A stretch of 64,000 bases of DNA, taken from assembly GCA_002751075.1 (NCBI GenBank), contig NAOQ01000016.1, positions 132,951-196,950 on the forward strand, given 5' to 3'. The position numbers were made by a program, and so were the translations under genes. The stretch comes from Ichthyophonus hoferi (Eukaryota > Opisthokonta > Ichthyosporea > Ichthyophonida > Ichthyophonidae). Below the pieces are notes generated by a model. The model was not told where the DNA came from, made no database searches, and worked only from the letters and a program-made list of their open reading frames with translations. Shown here piece after piece: positions 35,019 to 50,319 of this stretch (position 1 is its first letter; each line of letters starts with the position of its first letter).

Positions 35019-38000
35019 TTATACATCTAACGGAGTAATGGGAACATTATCAGATCTTACTTCTTTCTTTTGGTTTTCTGCATTATCAATATTTGTGTTT
35101 GTAGTTGTAATATCCGAGGTAACCCACAACTGATTACCCGTGTAGAAATTCTTGGGTAGCTGTACAAATAATACTAGCAATGCAGCCATACCAGCGGAGC
35201 AGCCCCCAACAACAAGGACGACAGAGATATCTCCCGAGGCAGCGTGAACTATAAGGCCACCCATAAGACTATGGGTAAAGTTTATAAAGGTGAGAGTGTT
35301 ATCCATATATCTATAGGGACAAAAAAGTACATATAAGAGTGAATAAATCCATACATACATAGCATCATGTATGCTTAAGATTGCGTATAAAATATTTTTG
35401 ATTCAATTAACAATAGTGGTGGTGGCAGGTAAGGATAGTACTACCATTTGGTTTAGCTTAGCCTCTTCTTCATCTATTATATATTCCTTTCAAATATACA
35501 ACTAACTTACCCTATGATAGATGAATACCTGCATAAGTGTTAAAAATTGATACGAGTGCGTTGTATGCTACAGTAAAATAAACAATGTATAATATTGGTA
35601 AGTTGTCAACAATTAAAGAAATGACCAATAAGTTTGCATAGGAACAAATAAACTACCGAGGATAGATTACATGGTAGTGGGAGAGTTGAGAAATGAATAC
35701 GTGTTAAACATATACATTTCCTTTTGTAACTAACAGGGCAGGGAAAATTATGTAAATACAAAATATTATATGTACATGTTAGGAGGCTGAAAGCAAGTCA
35801 ACCCTTACCTGATTATGACACCAGGAATACCGTGTGATAGGTGAAACAAGGCCATATAAAGACCCTTATGATCATTATCGGCCAAGGTCACAGTCAGAAT
35901 GGACCATGGTATGGTAAGGCCGCCAGCCAAGGAAAGACCCAGTCCACCCATTAGGCCTACTGCTGCATGATGATTGGTTCCAATAAAATGAGTTCCAATC
36001 AGTATACCGCTGAGAACAGATAGGCATAGGAACCAGACAGACTTGGCACCAATGGTACTCATAAGCCAAGGTAGAATAAGGCCAAATACTGCACTGGTAC
36101 CGGCCATGATAGAAAGACCTGTCCATTTTGTGTGGTTGGGTTAAGTAATATACAGGTGTCAGTGATAATCATAAGTTAAATCTTCATCCAAGTAAAGAAC
36201 AGCATATCATTGTATTTTAACGTGCTTGTGTAGTTATACCTGTTACTTACATACATATTTGCATATTTGGGTAATTGTTATAATGGTAGAAACTGTTGAG
36301 AGTAACAAGTTCAAAGACAAAGAGGAAATGCCAAGTGACCTGGACTAAAGAAAAAGCATGCTAATGGGGTAAGGTAAAAAATAAAATACGGGAAAATACA
36401 CTTGTTTATATACACCTAAAGCTATGATGGAATATGTGTATTGTGCATGTATAAAGTCTAGATAAAGTAAATCAAGGTATACACAGAGAGAAGGTAGTGT
36501 ACACGTACCCAAATTAGCCGATCTAACCCCTTCATCAAATAATAGTTTATCAGGGCTTCCCTGCGGTGCATCTGCATTACCTAGCCAAATTTCTTTACCT
36601 ACCCAGTCGGTACCAAATGTAAATAAGCACACCCAGCCCATATGGCTAAATGATTCTACTATAAATGCTCGGAATACTTCAGTGGGCATAATGGTCATGG
36701 CATGGTAGGCATTGGAAGTAAAATCAACAACGCGGCGGCATAATCCAGTTTTGGCTGTATGGAGCAGATAGAAGGATTAACAGTGAGAAGGAGTTGATCG
36801 TAAAATCTATTTTGAATTATGATTTAGAGATATTGTGATGAATTAGAATTTCGGAATTATTATAGCATCATATAACTCCTTCTCTGCTATATGGGATTGT
36901 AAGGAGAGATAACGCAAGATTAACAAAAAGGAAAATAATACTAGAAATAGGGTAGGCAGAGAAGCATGGCTGTTTTAATTAAGTGATGGATCCTTCAACT
37001 CTTGTTGTGCCTTTTTTTCGTTAGGGATGAAAAGATTATTTGAATTACACTTTGGTATGAATGTGTATAATTAGTGGTTGATAAATATGTGGATATGTAG
37101 ATAGTTTTGACAATTTATTAGTATTATTTTTCTCTTTTGATAGGAATTCATTACGTTTATATGTGTAAACTAAGTAATATTCAAAAAAGAAAGAAACTGG
37201 TTATTATAATTGAAGGAGCTGGTAGTCAAGAAAGGTCAATAATATAGGAAAGGGAGAGAGAAGAATAAAAACACTATTACAATGGCCATAGCCAAAATAC
37301 TGAGTTATGGCCCATTTCTTTAACTACCATCACCTCACGTACATCCCATTGCTTTCTCCTTTTCCTTTTTAACATTTTCCTAAATCAAGAATAGCCCTCA
37401 AGGCCCCTACCTCCCTTCCCACGTTGATTTCAAACAAATCTTGCGATTTTAATCCCAGTTTGATTTTTGTATGCACTTTTGTTGACATTTCAAGAATCTT
37501 TACAAAAGATAATCTCTTTAAAAGATATTTGACCAAAAACAGATTATTGAACATAAAATAATAAATAATATATAAGTTGTTGACTACAAATCCAGTAGTA
37601 ATAATATGTTTTGCTTTTAGTCTTAAATTTAGTAGCTTTTATGTGTGTAGTCTTTTTAGCATCTTTAAAAATATATATTTAAATACTTGCTAATTGCTTG
37701 CAAATAATTCAGCCCACTTACAATCACGATTTTTCATTGAAGAACTCACGGTTTGAGGCGTTTCATTTACACATACTATGACGATAGTACTGGTAATGAT
37801 CACAGAAGCGGCCGCAATTCCATAAATAAGTTGAATATTCTTAATAAATGCACCACACACAAACCCAATGGTCTTCCCCAAACCATTGGCTACAGCAAAG
37901 TCAGCGTTGGCTACATGATGTTGGGCGCTAGGAGTCTAGGGAAGAAAATAGTAGAAGAGGGAAGGAAAAAAGAAATCTTGTCAGTGATATATATGTGAAA

Positions 38001-41000
38001 CTATTATAATACGTATGAATGCAAGATAGTATATTCGTATTATAATATCATACATATATGATAGTAAGTATGCATCTATGTATGCATGCATGTGTCTATC
38101 CATCTATTTGCTTATGGATTATTGTACATACCGTATCAGCCAACAATGCTCTGAGAGGCGCTTGCAAGGACTGTATGCCAATATCCAGTATGACAAAGGC
38201 AACAATAGCAAAGGCAAGTCCGGCAGGATGGGTGTTGGTGCTGTCGTCATCTCCCAATTTTATGCCAATCGCCTCGCTAAATCCAAAGAGTAACAACCCG
38301 GTTATCTTTAAGAGTGAGTGCGTACGTGCGATATTATAAGAGAGAAGAAGTTGTTAAAAACACTTGAGATTCAAGGAAGAGCGTGAAAAAAGTAAGATAG
38401 ATAATGGAGGCTTAAGGGCAAGTGTCATTGGCAAGGACACGGAAAATGGGAAAGTATGAACGGGAAAATATGTGTGCCAGTTAATAGTATACATAGTATG
38501 CATCTGGTTAAGCAAATGAATTGATAATTAACTGGATAAAGTAGTTAGCGATTAAAAGAACAACGTGTAATGATTGCTATATAAAAAAAAGGGAAGAGGA
38601 TAATGATATACCATGCGCCAAATATATTGATTTCTATAAGGGAGAAAAACAATGAAAATGGGAACCAGACAAAGAATGAGCCACAACAAATTAGGACAGG
38701 GCATAAAAACCAAAAAAAAATTTCAAGAGAAAAAGAGCAAAATTGAGGGCAATTGAACTAAGAATGGAAAGTGAAAAATAATAATAATAAAAGGATAGAA
38801 AGGGAGCGGAAATAGCAGACAAAGAGAAACAGAGAAATAAAAATAGAAAGAAAGAGAGAAATAATCATACCACTAGGACTACACCAAACGTCATGAAGGG
38901 TCTTCTTCTACCAAATGGTGATCTACATCGATCACTGAGCACTCCAACCAGAGGCTGTACAAAGCATCCTATTTTTCCATATTATGGTGTTAATGATGGA
39001 AAGCAAAGATACTGGAGGTACAATAAAATTAAACATACAGACTCGGCAAAAGAATATATATATATAAAGGCATAAGTAAGTTAAAGAGCAAAAATAAGGC
39101 AAGCTTGTATGTATACATTATCTATGCTTGTATATTAAACCTGGCTTATTGAAACAGCCTGCTGGTTCTACATTTATATAACTCGCATGCTTTATGCTTG
39201 TCTTCACACAACTATCCTTATTCTGTTGTTGTTCATTTTATTTTTAATTATACCGACCTCATTTTCAGGCACACTTCTCTGCCAGAGCACAACGTGGATA
39301 GAAACAGTGACCTATATATTGGTCATGTATTTCTTTTTCTTTTTTCGAACAGTTTTTGGTACGTGACTTGATGCATAAAAAAAGTTGGCAAGTACATGAC
39401 GGATAAATGCACATTTAAACTGGTTAATCCAATGCAGTCCATCAGGGATCTACATTTAAAACAAACGTATAACTACCTAAACCCAACTCATTGCTGCCTT
39501 GATATGTTAAGAAAACATTTAAGAGGAAGAGGAGCTTGACTAGCTTTATAACCAAGTAACAGTTTTAAAAAATGCAACAAGGTGCTATGTAAGAAAAAGC
39601 CCGTCATAAAAATCATGTATATATAAAAATATTATATATTATTAAAATATATTTTGCCAGAAAACCTAAATGCATACATACCGCTTAAAGGGGCTATCAG
39701 CCATACATAACTGACATGAGTATCCCGAAGATCTGTGTGATTTTGTGTGGTTAGGTATACGATCGCACTGGTTCTCTTTCTTCCCTGTTGATGGATAATT
39801 AATCTATTGTTATTTCTCTCTCATCGCTTGATATATATTATATTTTCTATATTCATCTATTTGCATCTCTTTCGTCTTCCACCCCAAGTCCTCTATCTCT
39901 TTCTATATCACATATACATATATGTATCTGTATATATCTGTATTGTTTTGCGTAATTATTGACATTTATGCGGATATGAGCGTAGGTATATATGCTTTTT
40001 AAAAAAAACTTCATACAGTGAGTTTATGTACGCACATTTAATTAACAACTAAAAAATATTCTTAATTGAGGCTAAAGTAAATCTAGTGAAAAAACAATAA
40101 AAACAGGCCACATTATAGCACAACAGAGTAGCGTACTCAATGATCGCAATGTAGGTGTGGTGTAGCCTATGAGTACTGCCCAAGAAAGCTGAGTAAATAA
40201 ATACATACATTAGAGGTTAGCCATGGCAAGCTTGAATATATTTAAATGTTACGATATTAATCCGGTATAAGTTCGATTAAAATCCTCAAACGTTGCAGAC
40301 TAGGTTTCAAATATTGGAAATCAACTAAAATTGCTATGATGATAATGATAATCTATCTCATATAACCTTTTATGTAATTCGTATGACGTCACTAGAGGTC
40401 TATCAATTAGATATCATTAGGCTCCAACCTTGGCTTTATGATGCCTCGATCATTTAGTATTAAAGCAAAGAGAATGAACTCTCTCGTGTCCAATCTTTCT
40501 TTTCCTTATTATTTTTTGCTGTTATTATCGCGTTCCTTCGGGCACAGCTACATCATTCCTTTTTTTTTTTTTCAAAAAAAAAATGTTTTAATCATCTCGT
40601 ACATAATTCTATTCAAAACATTTACATTTTGGTTAAATATTTGTTATTAATATTGTTATCATAACTTCTCAATAGTATTAATCAATAATCAATGCATACT
40701 ACTATGTGCCCCAACCTTCTCCTCTTATCATAAGAATATCGATTTATATCTTTATATTCATGAATGTTTTCATGTTAAACCTACCTGTATGCCAAAATAG
40801 GCAACAGATGGAAGTATTACACGATAGAAGGGTAGACGGGATGGGCCGGACAAATTTTGGTTATTCTTCATTTGGCTACCTTCTGTAGTTTGTATAGGCT
40901 GTAAATATGGGAAATATATATATTAGCATAGGTTGACAATCCCGAGAAAAATAATGCACAATTATTTATTTTATATCAACATTTTGTTTTTGTTTTTTTA

Positions 41001-43031
41001 AATGGCAGTGCCCCAGGTTACTTTAACTTAAAATATAATCATCCGTTTATAAATACATACTTGATAATATACATGAAAGTTTTTTGGCGCTCGAGTTTCA
41101 TTATGTAAATATCCGTATAGCTATTTTGTGTGTGATGTGCCAGTTTGGAATATTATTATTGAGGAAAGCACGGGTATGCGGTGATCTTTTCTGTTGTTGC
41201 ACAGGAGGAATATACATGACATAACAACCCATCGCCTCAACAGATACGCATATGTGAGCATACCCTTTGACATCGACATTATTAAGGCTATTTATTTTCG
41301 AACGGAAGAAAAAAAGAAAAAAATTCTTAGTATACCTCACCTGAACACTATCTACAAAGTCCCAAAGTGGGGAACCTTTACCACGTTTTGCTTTTGCTTT
41401 TGGGATCAACTTCTCTCTATCATCTCTGCAATATGATAATACTATTATTAGATTCTATACACCTATATGCACTTCACTTGAATGTGCTTTTACACAATCT
41501 ATCCAGCACACTAAATAAGATGGCATTAGATCCTTTACATAAATAAAAGCCGTCTCTTATTATTCTGTTGTGATACAAATACAACCACCATGATTCTAGC
41601 AAAAAATCTTATAAACTGCACAGGACAAAAACGACCATAACAACCCCAATATACCATTAATTGAGCAAACATGGGGTGGGGTATATCGAGACACCCAAAC
41701 GCAAAACACCAAGGATATTATAGAGTCTAAAATACATCCACACATACATTATCAACTTTTATATTTTGTTAAATAAAATAATTAAGACGGACAATTATTA
41801 CCAACTTAGAGTGTTACATCTTATGATAACCCTTTAGACAATTATTGACACACTTGAGCCTGTCGCCCTGCATTTGTTTCCTCAGACATAATTTGCTATA
41901 TTTCAAAGCCTTAATTGATATTCATGGCACTATAGACATTTGAAGAAAATTCAACAATTTTTTTTTCATGTTGGTGCCCATTTATTAATATGCATGATGT
42001 GCTTTTATTTTTCCTCACGACTCGGTAACTGCTAGTTTCTTTTTCTAACATCCATGCTTAGCCATTGTTTTTAAATCACCATGTCTTCTATTGGAAAAAA
42101 TACGAGTTCAAGACTCCTAGAAACCTTTAACATTTTAAAATAAATTGAGGTCTAGTTTGAGATGTTTAGAATATATATATACTCATGTATGTATGCGAAT
42201 ACGTTTACGTGTGTAAGTGTATGAGTATATATTTTATATTACAGGCTTCGTGCAATTGTTTTGCTTTACACATAGACTTGAGTATATGAATATATATAAT
42301 CAAAAATATGCATGCAAAGATATACTAGAAAATGTTACGTAAGATCGCAAAGAAACAAATATAACAATGTGTCTATACTGATGATTAGATGTACGCACTC
42401 TTAGTCCCTCTCTAACTCTTATGCGTAATAAATTATGCATTGTGAACCATCTTAAAGGTGAAATACTGTTGTTTTGGTATAAATACTGTAGTGAGCTGCG
42501 GAGAAACATTAAAATAGATCTTCATATCATAAACAACGTTATAACATGTGCTCTAATCTGTAGCCATATATATATATATATATAGATTGAAATACTCGAA
42601 CAAACACATATGCGGGTAGTGAATATATATACATAGAGATAGATGGAGCAAATACATAAATATAAGAGCATTCACTTATCCCATTCTATTTAAATCCGTA
42701 TTAGAGCATTTGAAAGATATGTTTACAGTATTATTTTTCTTAACAATTACGATGTTTTTCAAAAAATCCCTTAATTATAAGCTTACGCTCACATATCTAT
42801 ACAAATCCTCTCACTCACATATACACAACAATTGTATTAGTTTTACATGGCTAATTTTAAACTACATATATGTATTTAAGTATAACTGCATGCGGACTGA
42901 CTTCGTTATGGTACGCTTTCATTATCAAAATATTTTGCGACTGTAAGTATTTTGTCAATTCAGGGGTTAGAATACATCACTTACTGGAGCCTTTCCTCGG
43001 AACCCAGAACGGCTGAATTTGGTGGCTCCAT
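35019..43031 (-). CDS. SLC45: SLC45/GPH-family MFS transporter (560 aa)
   Basis: Twelve-helix major facilitator related to animal SLC45 and plant sucrose/H+ symporters, which move sugars with protons; the substrate here is not determinable. Ten in-phase exons: 42985-43031, 41341-41425, 40785-40898, 39682-39784, 38871-38968, 38132-38305, 37722-37935, 36509-36754, 35809-36118, 35019-35310. A charged N-terminal tail precedes TM1 ([15 protein letters not shown]). Diagnostic stretches are [17 protein letters not shown], then [15 protein letters not shown] (the MFS loop 2-3 signature), then [20 protein letters not shown] and TDWVGKEIW. The last exon has two membrane segments and a polar tail. Start: ATG at 43031 (MEPPNSAV). 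Exon sizes sum to a multiple of three, which supports the whole model. Confidence 0.9.
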
Positions 43032-44854
43032 ATTAATATAATCAAAAAACTGTTGAACCGAGGTAACAGTAATTAGGTGTAGTACTGTATTCTGACTCGG
43101 AATATCAGTCTAATGACGGTGAAAAAGAACTCCAGTAGCAAGCATTGAATTTAAGTAATAACAATTCTCTGTTATTTCCTGTTTAACTCTGAGGGTATTC
43201 TTAGTTTAAAACTGTGCTTTATTTGTACTTAGCTGAAGTAAATAACGCAGTAGAGATACACAACGGAGATACAATTAAAAGATGGTAGCCCTCACACATG
43301 CAGGTCACAGGGATGAACTAAACAGACGGGTAAGACCAAACTCTATTCTTGGTATGCATACCATAAACAAATCCATAAAATTATGGTTAAAAATGTTATT
43401 TATACCGGTCGTCGAGCCAATCAATGGTGTGCAATTTGAACGTATAATTATCAAAGTGCGTTAGCGTTAAAACCTCGGCTGATAAGTCAGATGTATGTTA
43501 TTTAGAACTTTATTGACATTATACAATTGGTGGCGTAATCACTGTGGATTCACATGAATGACAGCAAGGGCTCTTCACTAGAAATATGAAACTCTTATAT
43601 ATTTATATTATTAAGTAAGCTAGAAAAAATAATTTATGCTACAAAGGCTATACATTTTATTCTACCCAACCTTTGTTACTGTAAAATGCTAGTTTATAGT
43701 TCATAGGGTGTTGACTTTGTACCGCTAGGTTGCATCAACAGGAAAAGCTTTTAAATACAATGCGTTAAAATACGAAGGAAGATTCTGAGCCAATAGATAA
43801 ATACATAGATTTCCGATTTACATTGGCTGGCATAAACACTGCAAAATAGTATTTACCCATTTCTGATGCGATAAATGTAGCTGATTGTTGGGCTATTGAC
43901 GAACCAATTTCGTGACTTTTCTGAAATGGTTACTTTTTATGTCTGAGTCAGGCCTTCCAGTGCATATCTTATTTTATTAATTATTACAAGATAATTGGAT
44001 ATCACCCATCTTATTTTATCAGTCATAAAAAATGTATTATGAAGCCGAGTAAAATAGCGCTATTGTGTATGGTCACTGTACCATATACATTTTAAAAGGC
44101 TTATTTAATTTTACAGGGAGCAAGGTCATCAGAGCTGCGATTGAATTATACCGAGTATGTATAATAGTAAAGCCTATTCGCTGCTATTTTGATTGTAAAA
44201 TGTGATATAAGCTTAGTACACAAAGTGGGTGTATTATCCTCAACATACTGGTTATCTAATTATTGCTGTTTTTCTTTAAGGGTTTTAAGTACTTCACATG
44301 TTTTGAATAAGGTTTAAAAATGGGTTTATATCCTATTTGTCAGAGATTAGAGTAACATGAATCCAAACTCTTAATTTTAATCTGGATTTATGTATGTGCC
44401 AGCCAACCGACGCTCTCAGGGTTAGATTTTAATGCACATGACCGGTCACTGTGTGTATGAGACACTAAGTTTTCCTTGAACTATTAAACTAAAGCGCTTT
44501 TTATGTCAGGTAATATCTCTCAACAGGCATGTATTGCAATACAAAGATCTTAATATATATATACTTAAGATGTACCTAAATATGTGCCTGCTTTAGTAAC
44601 TTGGACCTAGGGCGTCAAGTACGCAATTGCTTATAGCTTCATGCCCATATACGTGATGTAATGAGATATCCTGTTTGAAGGCACTGTGCATGGCACATGC
44701 ACCCTTCCCCAACAATCAACGGACTACACTATCATCAATATATGTTGTGCTTCGTTTCACAACCATAGTAGGTCTTATCCGGCATCTTTTGAGCTGTCCA
44801 CAATTACTCACTACGAGGCTTTCCAGTATTACGAGTCGATTTTCATTTCTGGTG
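43032..44854. other. 1.8-kb intergenic region
   Basis: Between the transporter start and the formyltransferase stop on the same strand. No exon or repeat family was recognised. A plus-strand ORF overlapping 44686-44958 is the antisense shadow of the last formyltransferase exon. Confidence 0.55.
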
Positions 44855-47800
44855 CTACAAGGTTTTCAAAAATTCAATTAATGTCTGCACAAGGAGAGTA
44901 TGTTCCACCTGATGCATGCGTGATTCCAGATCTATATGAAAAAGGAATTAGTTTTTAATCTATAAGGTTAAAGCTAGCTTGATAATATGTTAGTATGTGG
45001 TAAATTTTCTTATATTAGATTATTCAGACAAAGATTCATCCGCAACACTCATATAAGAGTGTATTACTAAAACCTCTCAAAATGAAAATTAGATTTAGAA
45101 TTGCTTAGTAGCTGATTTGCCTCTAAGAAGACGGAGAGCGATTATGGGGACATTTTCACATGGCAGGACTAGTCGTAAGAGAGTTGATTAAATGCACACA
45201 AGGATAGACCAGGCATAGAAACGTGTGCTAGCAATAACAATATTGCCCAAAATAGTATCGAATAGAGACCATTACCTTCACTACGACAGAAAATCACTAT
45301 AATGTACTAATGATAGCATATTTATTCTAGATACAATCCCAGTGGTAGTCAGAATACCAGCTCTAGTTATAATAAAAAGCTGAACTGTTTTTCTAATTTT
45401 AATTAAGGATGAACTTCTATATACATGTAATTTCTTTCCATATTAAAAACAATTCCCACTCTCCACATTTACTTATAAATAAAGAAAAGCGTTCAGCGTA
45501 TGTTATTTGATCAGTCTTGGTCTCTCCCCAATCATACTGGTTTTGATCACACTTATCTTCTTTTTCGTTCCATTTATATCCGATTCATTTTTTGTCTCAA
45601 CATCATCATATATAGCAATAAATTGACAAGCTTACCTTCCAACGTAACTATATATATGACGGACATAATACTATTTCACATACCCTCTAGTGAATCTTCG
45701 GGAAATATAGCAACTTTTTGTGTGCCCAGAACACGACCACGATCCACAATTGGAGCAACTATATGCACCATGACACCTGTATTAAGGCAACCTTGATTAT
45801 AAGATGTAATGCATTTGTACGCACGCTCATATTACACACTGTAAATCATAATCATAACTGCATTCCTCATAGTTTCTAATGTGAATTATCTGCGGCTTGT
45901 AACGGTTAATTAAATCAATGAAAATAGTAAATAGTAGTCTAAAAGAACTATAGTCTCAGAGAGTTGCAATGCATGCCAAATTAAAAATCTTCCTGTAAGT
46001 AAATACATGTAACTATCATATCGTTGTACTTTTTATAGATGGTGCCATACATTCTGAATGCAATACTAAGCCATGCACCAAGGTCAGTACAACAGTGAGA
46101 ATATTACAAGTTTTGTATTTTAATCTATTTTCCATACAATTCCCCAACAATATAAATCTAGAATGATTATGCCGTTTATTACAAAACCCAAACTAACAGC
46201 ACGGCCTTTCATATAACAACTTACTATAAAGGATTGTATACACAATAAGATATGTATGTGGAAGCAGGAAGCTTCTAGATGATTTAATCAATCAATGTTA
46301 AACAGTTAATGTAAAACATAGTAGTAATCATAAGAATGAAAAATAGATCAGGAATATTTCCAACTATAGGATAGAAAAGAAAAAAGAAAACAGAACAAGA
46401 CTATTTTTATGTGAAATCTGGTTTACCTGGAAGAATACATATGCCCTTTTTAATATGATATAAGATAGCAAGTCAAAGAGATGATAAAATTGAAAAGCAT
46501 CCCTAGAATAAAGAGCAAGAGAGAGTATAATCAATTAGATAAAAATAGAAAATAAATCACAAGATTAAGTACTTGTGCCGATATTTACGACAAAATAAAA
46601 TACCAGTCTCTGTAATTTGGCCAGCATGAAAAGCAGTATACGCCCTCTCTATTGCCTGAGTGCCATCAAATTGACCGGGTAAGGCCGGGTGAATATTTAC
46701 CACTATTTCTGCATATATTATTTGTAATGGAATGAGATAGGCACAAGTATTAGAATTGGGTTTAAGACAAAAAGAAAAATTTTTACCGTCACAAAAATCT
46801 ACAAAGGTGAAAGTCTGTCACAAAAGATTAACTAAAAAATGAGTGTGGAAAGAAATGTATATAAATATTGGAGAAAAATAAATAAATAAAAATTGACAAT
46901 TCTTGCCCCTGAACACAAGCAAAAAAAAAAAACTATGCGAAAAATGCAACAAAGCAACTAAGTACAAAAGGGAGAAAAATCACTACCTCCAAACCCATTC
47001 AAAAAGATAGGGGACAAAATGTGCATCCATCCGGCTAAAACTATGACATCAGGGGCGGCTTCTTTAACTATATTAAGCAAGTCTACATCATAGGCTTCTC
47101 GCGTCTCTCCCCTATCCTTGTAGCCTTAATGGGAAGGGCTGTAAGAGAAAGAGAGAAAGAAAAAGAGAAAAAGAGGAAGAACTTGTGTGTGTTTGATATA
47201 TATTATTGTTGCATTTTACTAAGGCAAAAACAACATAATGAAATGCAACAGCAGCAAGAAGTATATATGTATGTATATGTAAGTGCATTAAAAAAGATCC
47301 AATGACTGAGTACAGCAATTTAACAATTAATGTTTTGTAAAAACAAAGATGCGAGCAAAAAGGTCAGGATGATAACTTTATAGAAAAGAATGAATAATAA
47401 GAAAGGGAGGTATATATATATATAATTGTAGAACTAGAAAAAAAAAAGATGATGTTATAAATTAATATAACAAGGGAGGCATCAAATAAGAGAACAAAGA
47501 ACCAAAGAACAAACATAAATACTTTTGAGCCCCAAGTAGGTGGTAGGAATCTTTGCATTTATTGCTCTAGTTAGCCCAAAAGCATTCTTGCGATTGGACA
47601 CCTGATCAAAGTGACCAAATTAGGATTCCTATTTCTACACTATGTCACACTTCTTATATGTATTTTTCTATCAGCCTTGCAATATGAATGACTATTTATC
47701 GTATTTTTGACATACTTATATATATATATATATATGTTAAAATTTCTGTTATGAGATTAAATCTTCTCCCATATATAATGCAAGAGGCATATTAATATGC

Positions 47801-49695
47801 GGTTTTATGTATACCTATATGTATATGTGTTAATAAACTTCACTATCTCCATATATACAATTTTTTATTTTTTATACCCCTTCTTATGCCCAGGTATGAA
47901 TGTGTTCTATTGTACGTGCATTTACTGTATGGTTTCTAAACACCGATGGGTATACGCAGTCTTTCTGATTTGAGCAGGTAGCGTTGTGGATATATTCACA
48001 TAAATTATCCTTATTATATATTCAGGTTTGTATAGATATCAATATGTAATATTTTGAATATGTACTTTTGGGAATATTGAAAAGTGTGCATACATTTGTA
48101 TGTGGAAGTGGTTAGCTCTATACATATATGTATTTTATGTACAATTGTATATTAATACCTTTAAACCTTTGCACATGTAGGTGCTTTCACATATCGACAC
48201 CAACATATATGAGTGCATTTATATGCATCCTGGTTTGTGCATATATATACATATATTTACTGGCAAGCGTTTGTGAGAATATATGCTTACCTGTTAAAGG
48301 TTGATACATGTAAAAAAAGAAGAAGGAGAACTTTACACTGATTATACAAAGGAGTGGTAGGAAAAGGTAATTATATTGTATATATATAAAAAAGAGGAAA
48401 AAAGCAAGTGCAACTGAGAGAGAGAAAGAGGAAAAGGAATAAATATAGCTAAATAGAAATGGATTACACACTACAAGGACAATTTCCATTGGCAATATCC
48501 CTGTCTGACTTGCATCAATCAGAGCCTGTAAAAAATACCAATGAGAATATAAGAATGGTATGAAGTCCCAGTAAAAGAGGTGGGTAATTGGAGGAGGAGC
48601 ATTCACAAATCACAAAATAATTAAGTAACCTATACTATAGCTCTATACAATGCATTAATTATGGGTCCAGGGAGAAGGAGTTGTAGATCTGTATATATTT
48701 TTTTTGATGCAATACATAGTTTACTTGTGCTTATTTTAATTTTAATTGTTATTTTTATATTAATAAGATCACATGAACTCTTTTCGGGTAGAGATCAACA
48801 CATTATGTTTGTATGTTTGAGACTATTTCTTATATTTTATTCATTATGAATAATTTCACATCAGTAAATAATAGTTTCTATGTAAGCTTGTGTATATATA
48901 TTAGCCTAAGATGCCTTTGCAGGTAGGGAAAACACTCTAAATGAGAGAAAACAAAAAGCCGCCACGAGAACTAAAAGGTGTTTTATAAACAATATTCTAA
49001 TTTTTCTATTTGGGCCCGAGATGGTGTATAAATCTGTATACATGAAAATTGCAAATGCAATTTAACATTAACTCTATCTCCATTTCTATGTGGTTTTCTC
49101 TCTGAGTAACTATAACTACAAATTTGTATTAATTGGCTTGCTCAAGAATATATGCATATATAGTTGTCTAAAAATATTTAAGAACAGTCGAGTAATCATC
49201 CACTAAGGCCTTTATTATATACTATTTGTTTTATCTTTTTTTGTACTGGAGTCTGACTTCCAGAGACAACATACACAAACTAATTACAATACTGGACTGC
49301 CCTATGTTTTCTAGTTCCAAATTGCTATTTAATAAGGGGTGTATGAGAAGGAAGATGAAAATGTATGTGTGCTCATTTGCTTAAACATATATTGACATTA
49401 TTTTATACATGTTTCTTGTGCATACATATGTGCGCATGCATTGGTATTATTAATTATTCTTGCTTTTGTATATTATTTTATCTAAGCTTGTGCGCATACT
49501 GTTACTATTTGTATGTTTCTTAATAGTGCGCAAGTAGGCAGGGAAGCATTTCTACACAAAAGTAAATATTAGAGGTCATTAAAAGAATAAATATATTATT
49601 TGTGCTAAGTGCCTGTGTTTTATTATTATTCAAGGGGTTTGAACCTGTAGATTGGTGCCGTTTCCAGAAATAAGTACAACACATCGTTTGGACAT
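44855..49695 (-). CDS. GART: Phosphoribosylglycinamide formyltransferase, monofunctional (203 aa)
   Basis: Transfers a formyl group from 10-formyl-THF to glycinamide ribonucleotide, the third step of purine synthesis, in the cytosol. Seven exons in phase: 49645-49695 (MSKRCVVLISGNGTNLQ), 48472-48525, 47523-47601, 46987-47124, 46604-46708, 45684-45791, 44855-44931. The phosphate-binding loop is SGNGTN. Catalytic residues are Asn112 and His114 in NIHPALPG and Asp159 in IVDRG. LAGWMHILSP and a C-terminal LEDLESRMHQVEH are also seen. NIHPALPGQFDGTQAIERAY resembles fungal Ade8 more than the animal GART C-terminal domain. It is complete from ATG to stop with no GARS or AIRS domain, so it is a stand-alone enzyme. 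The intron donor after 48472 is GTGTGT. Confidence 0.95.
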
Positions 49696-50062
49696 AATTC
49701 CTAGTGAAAGCTAGAAAATGAATGTGTAAGTTTATGATGAGAGGGCAGGGAAAGTCGGTAAGATAAAGAACTTTTTTTCAAACATCCACATAATAAAACG
49801 CTGTGTGTAAAATGTACACAGATATTCAGTAAGAGTCACAGCAATAAAAATAATGGAATTGAAAATAATAGTAAATACGTAAACAATATTAGTATGCAAA
49901 CAGTGCAACGTCAACATCCTGCACATTCCTTCTAAAATATAGCCCAGCTTTGATTCGCAAATTATATAGGATTGCGGCGGCGCATAAAAATACCATGCAA
50001 TCAAATAAGCTATATGCATAAAATTATATAATTATTTTAGGTATCGGGAAATGGGAATCATG

Positions 50063-50136
<74 letters not shown>

Positions 50137-50243
50137 NNNNNNNNNNNNNNNNNNNNNNNNNNNNNNNNNNNNNNNNNNNNNNNNNNNNNNNNNNNNNNNN
50201 NNNNNNNNNNNNNNNNNNNNNNNNNNNNNNNNNNNNNNNNNNN

Positions 50244-50319
<76 letters not shown>

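Noticed and set aside
44686-44958. 90-codon plus-strand ORF
   Set aside because: It is antisense to the last formyltransferase exon (44855-44931), which fits the family and the splice phase.
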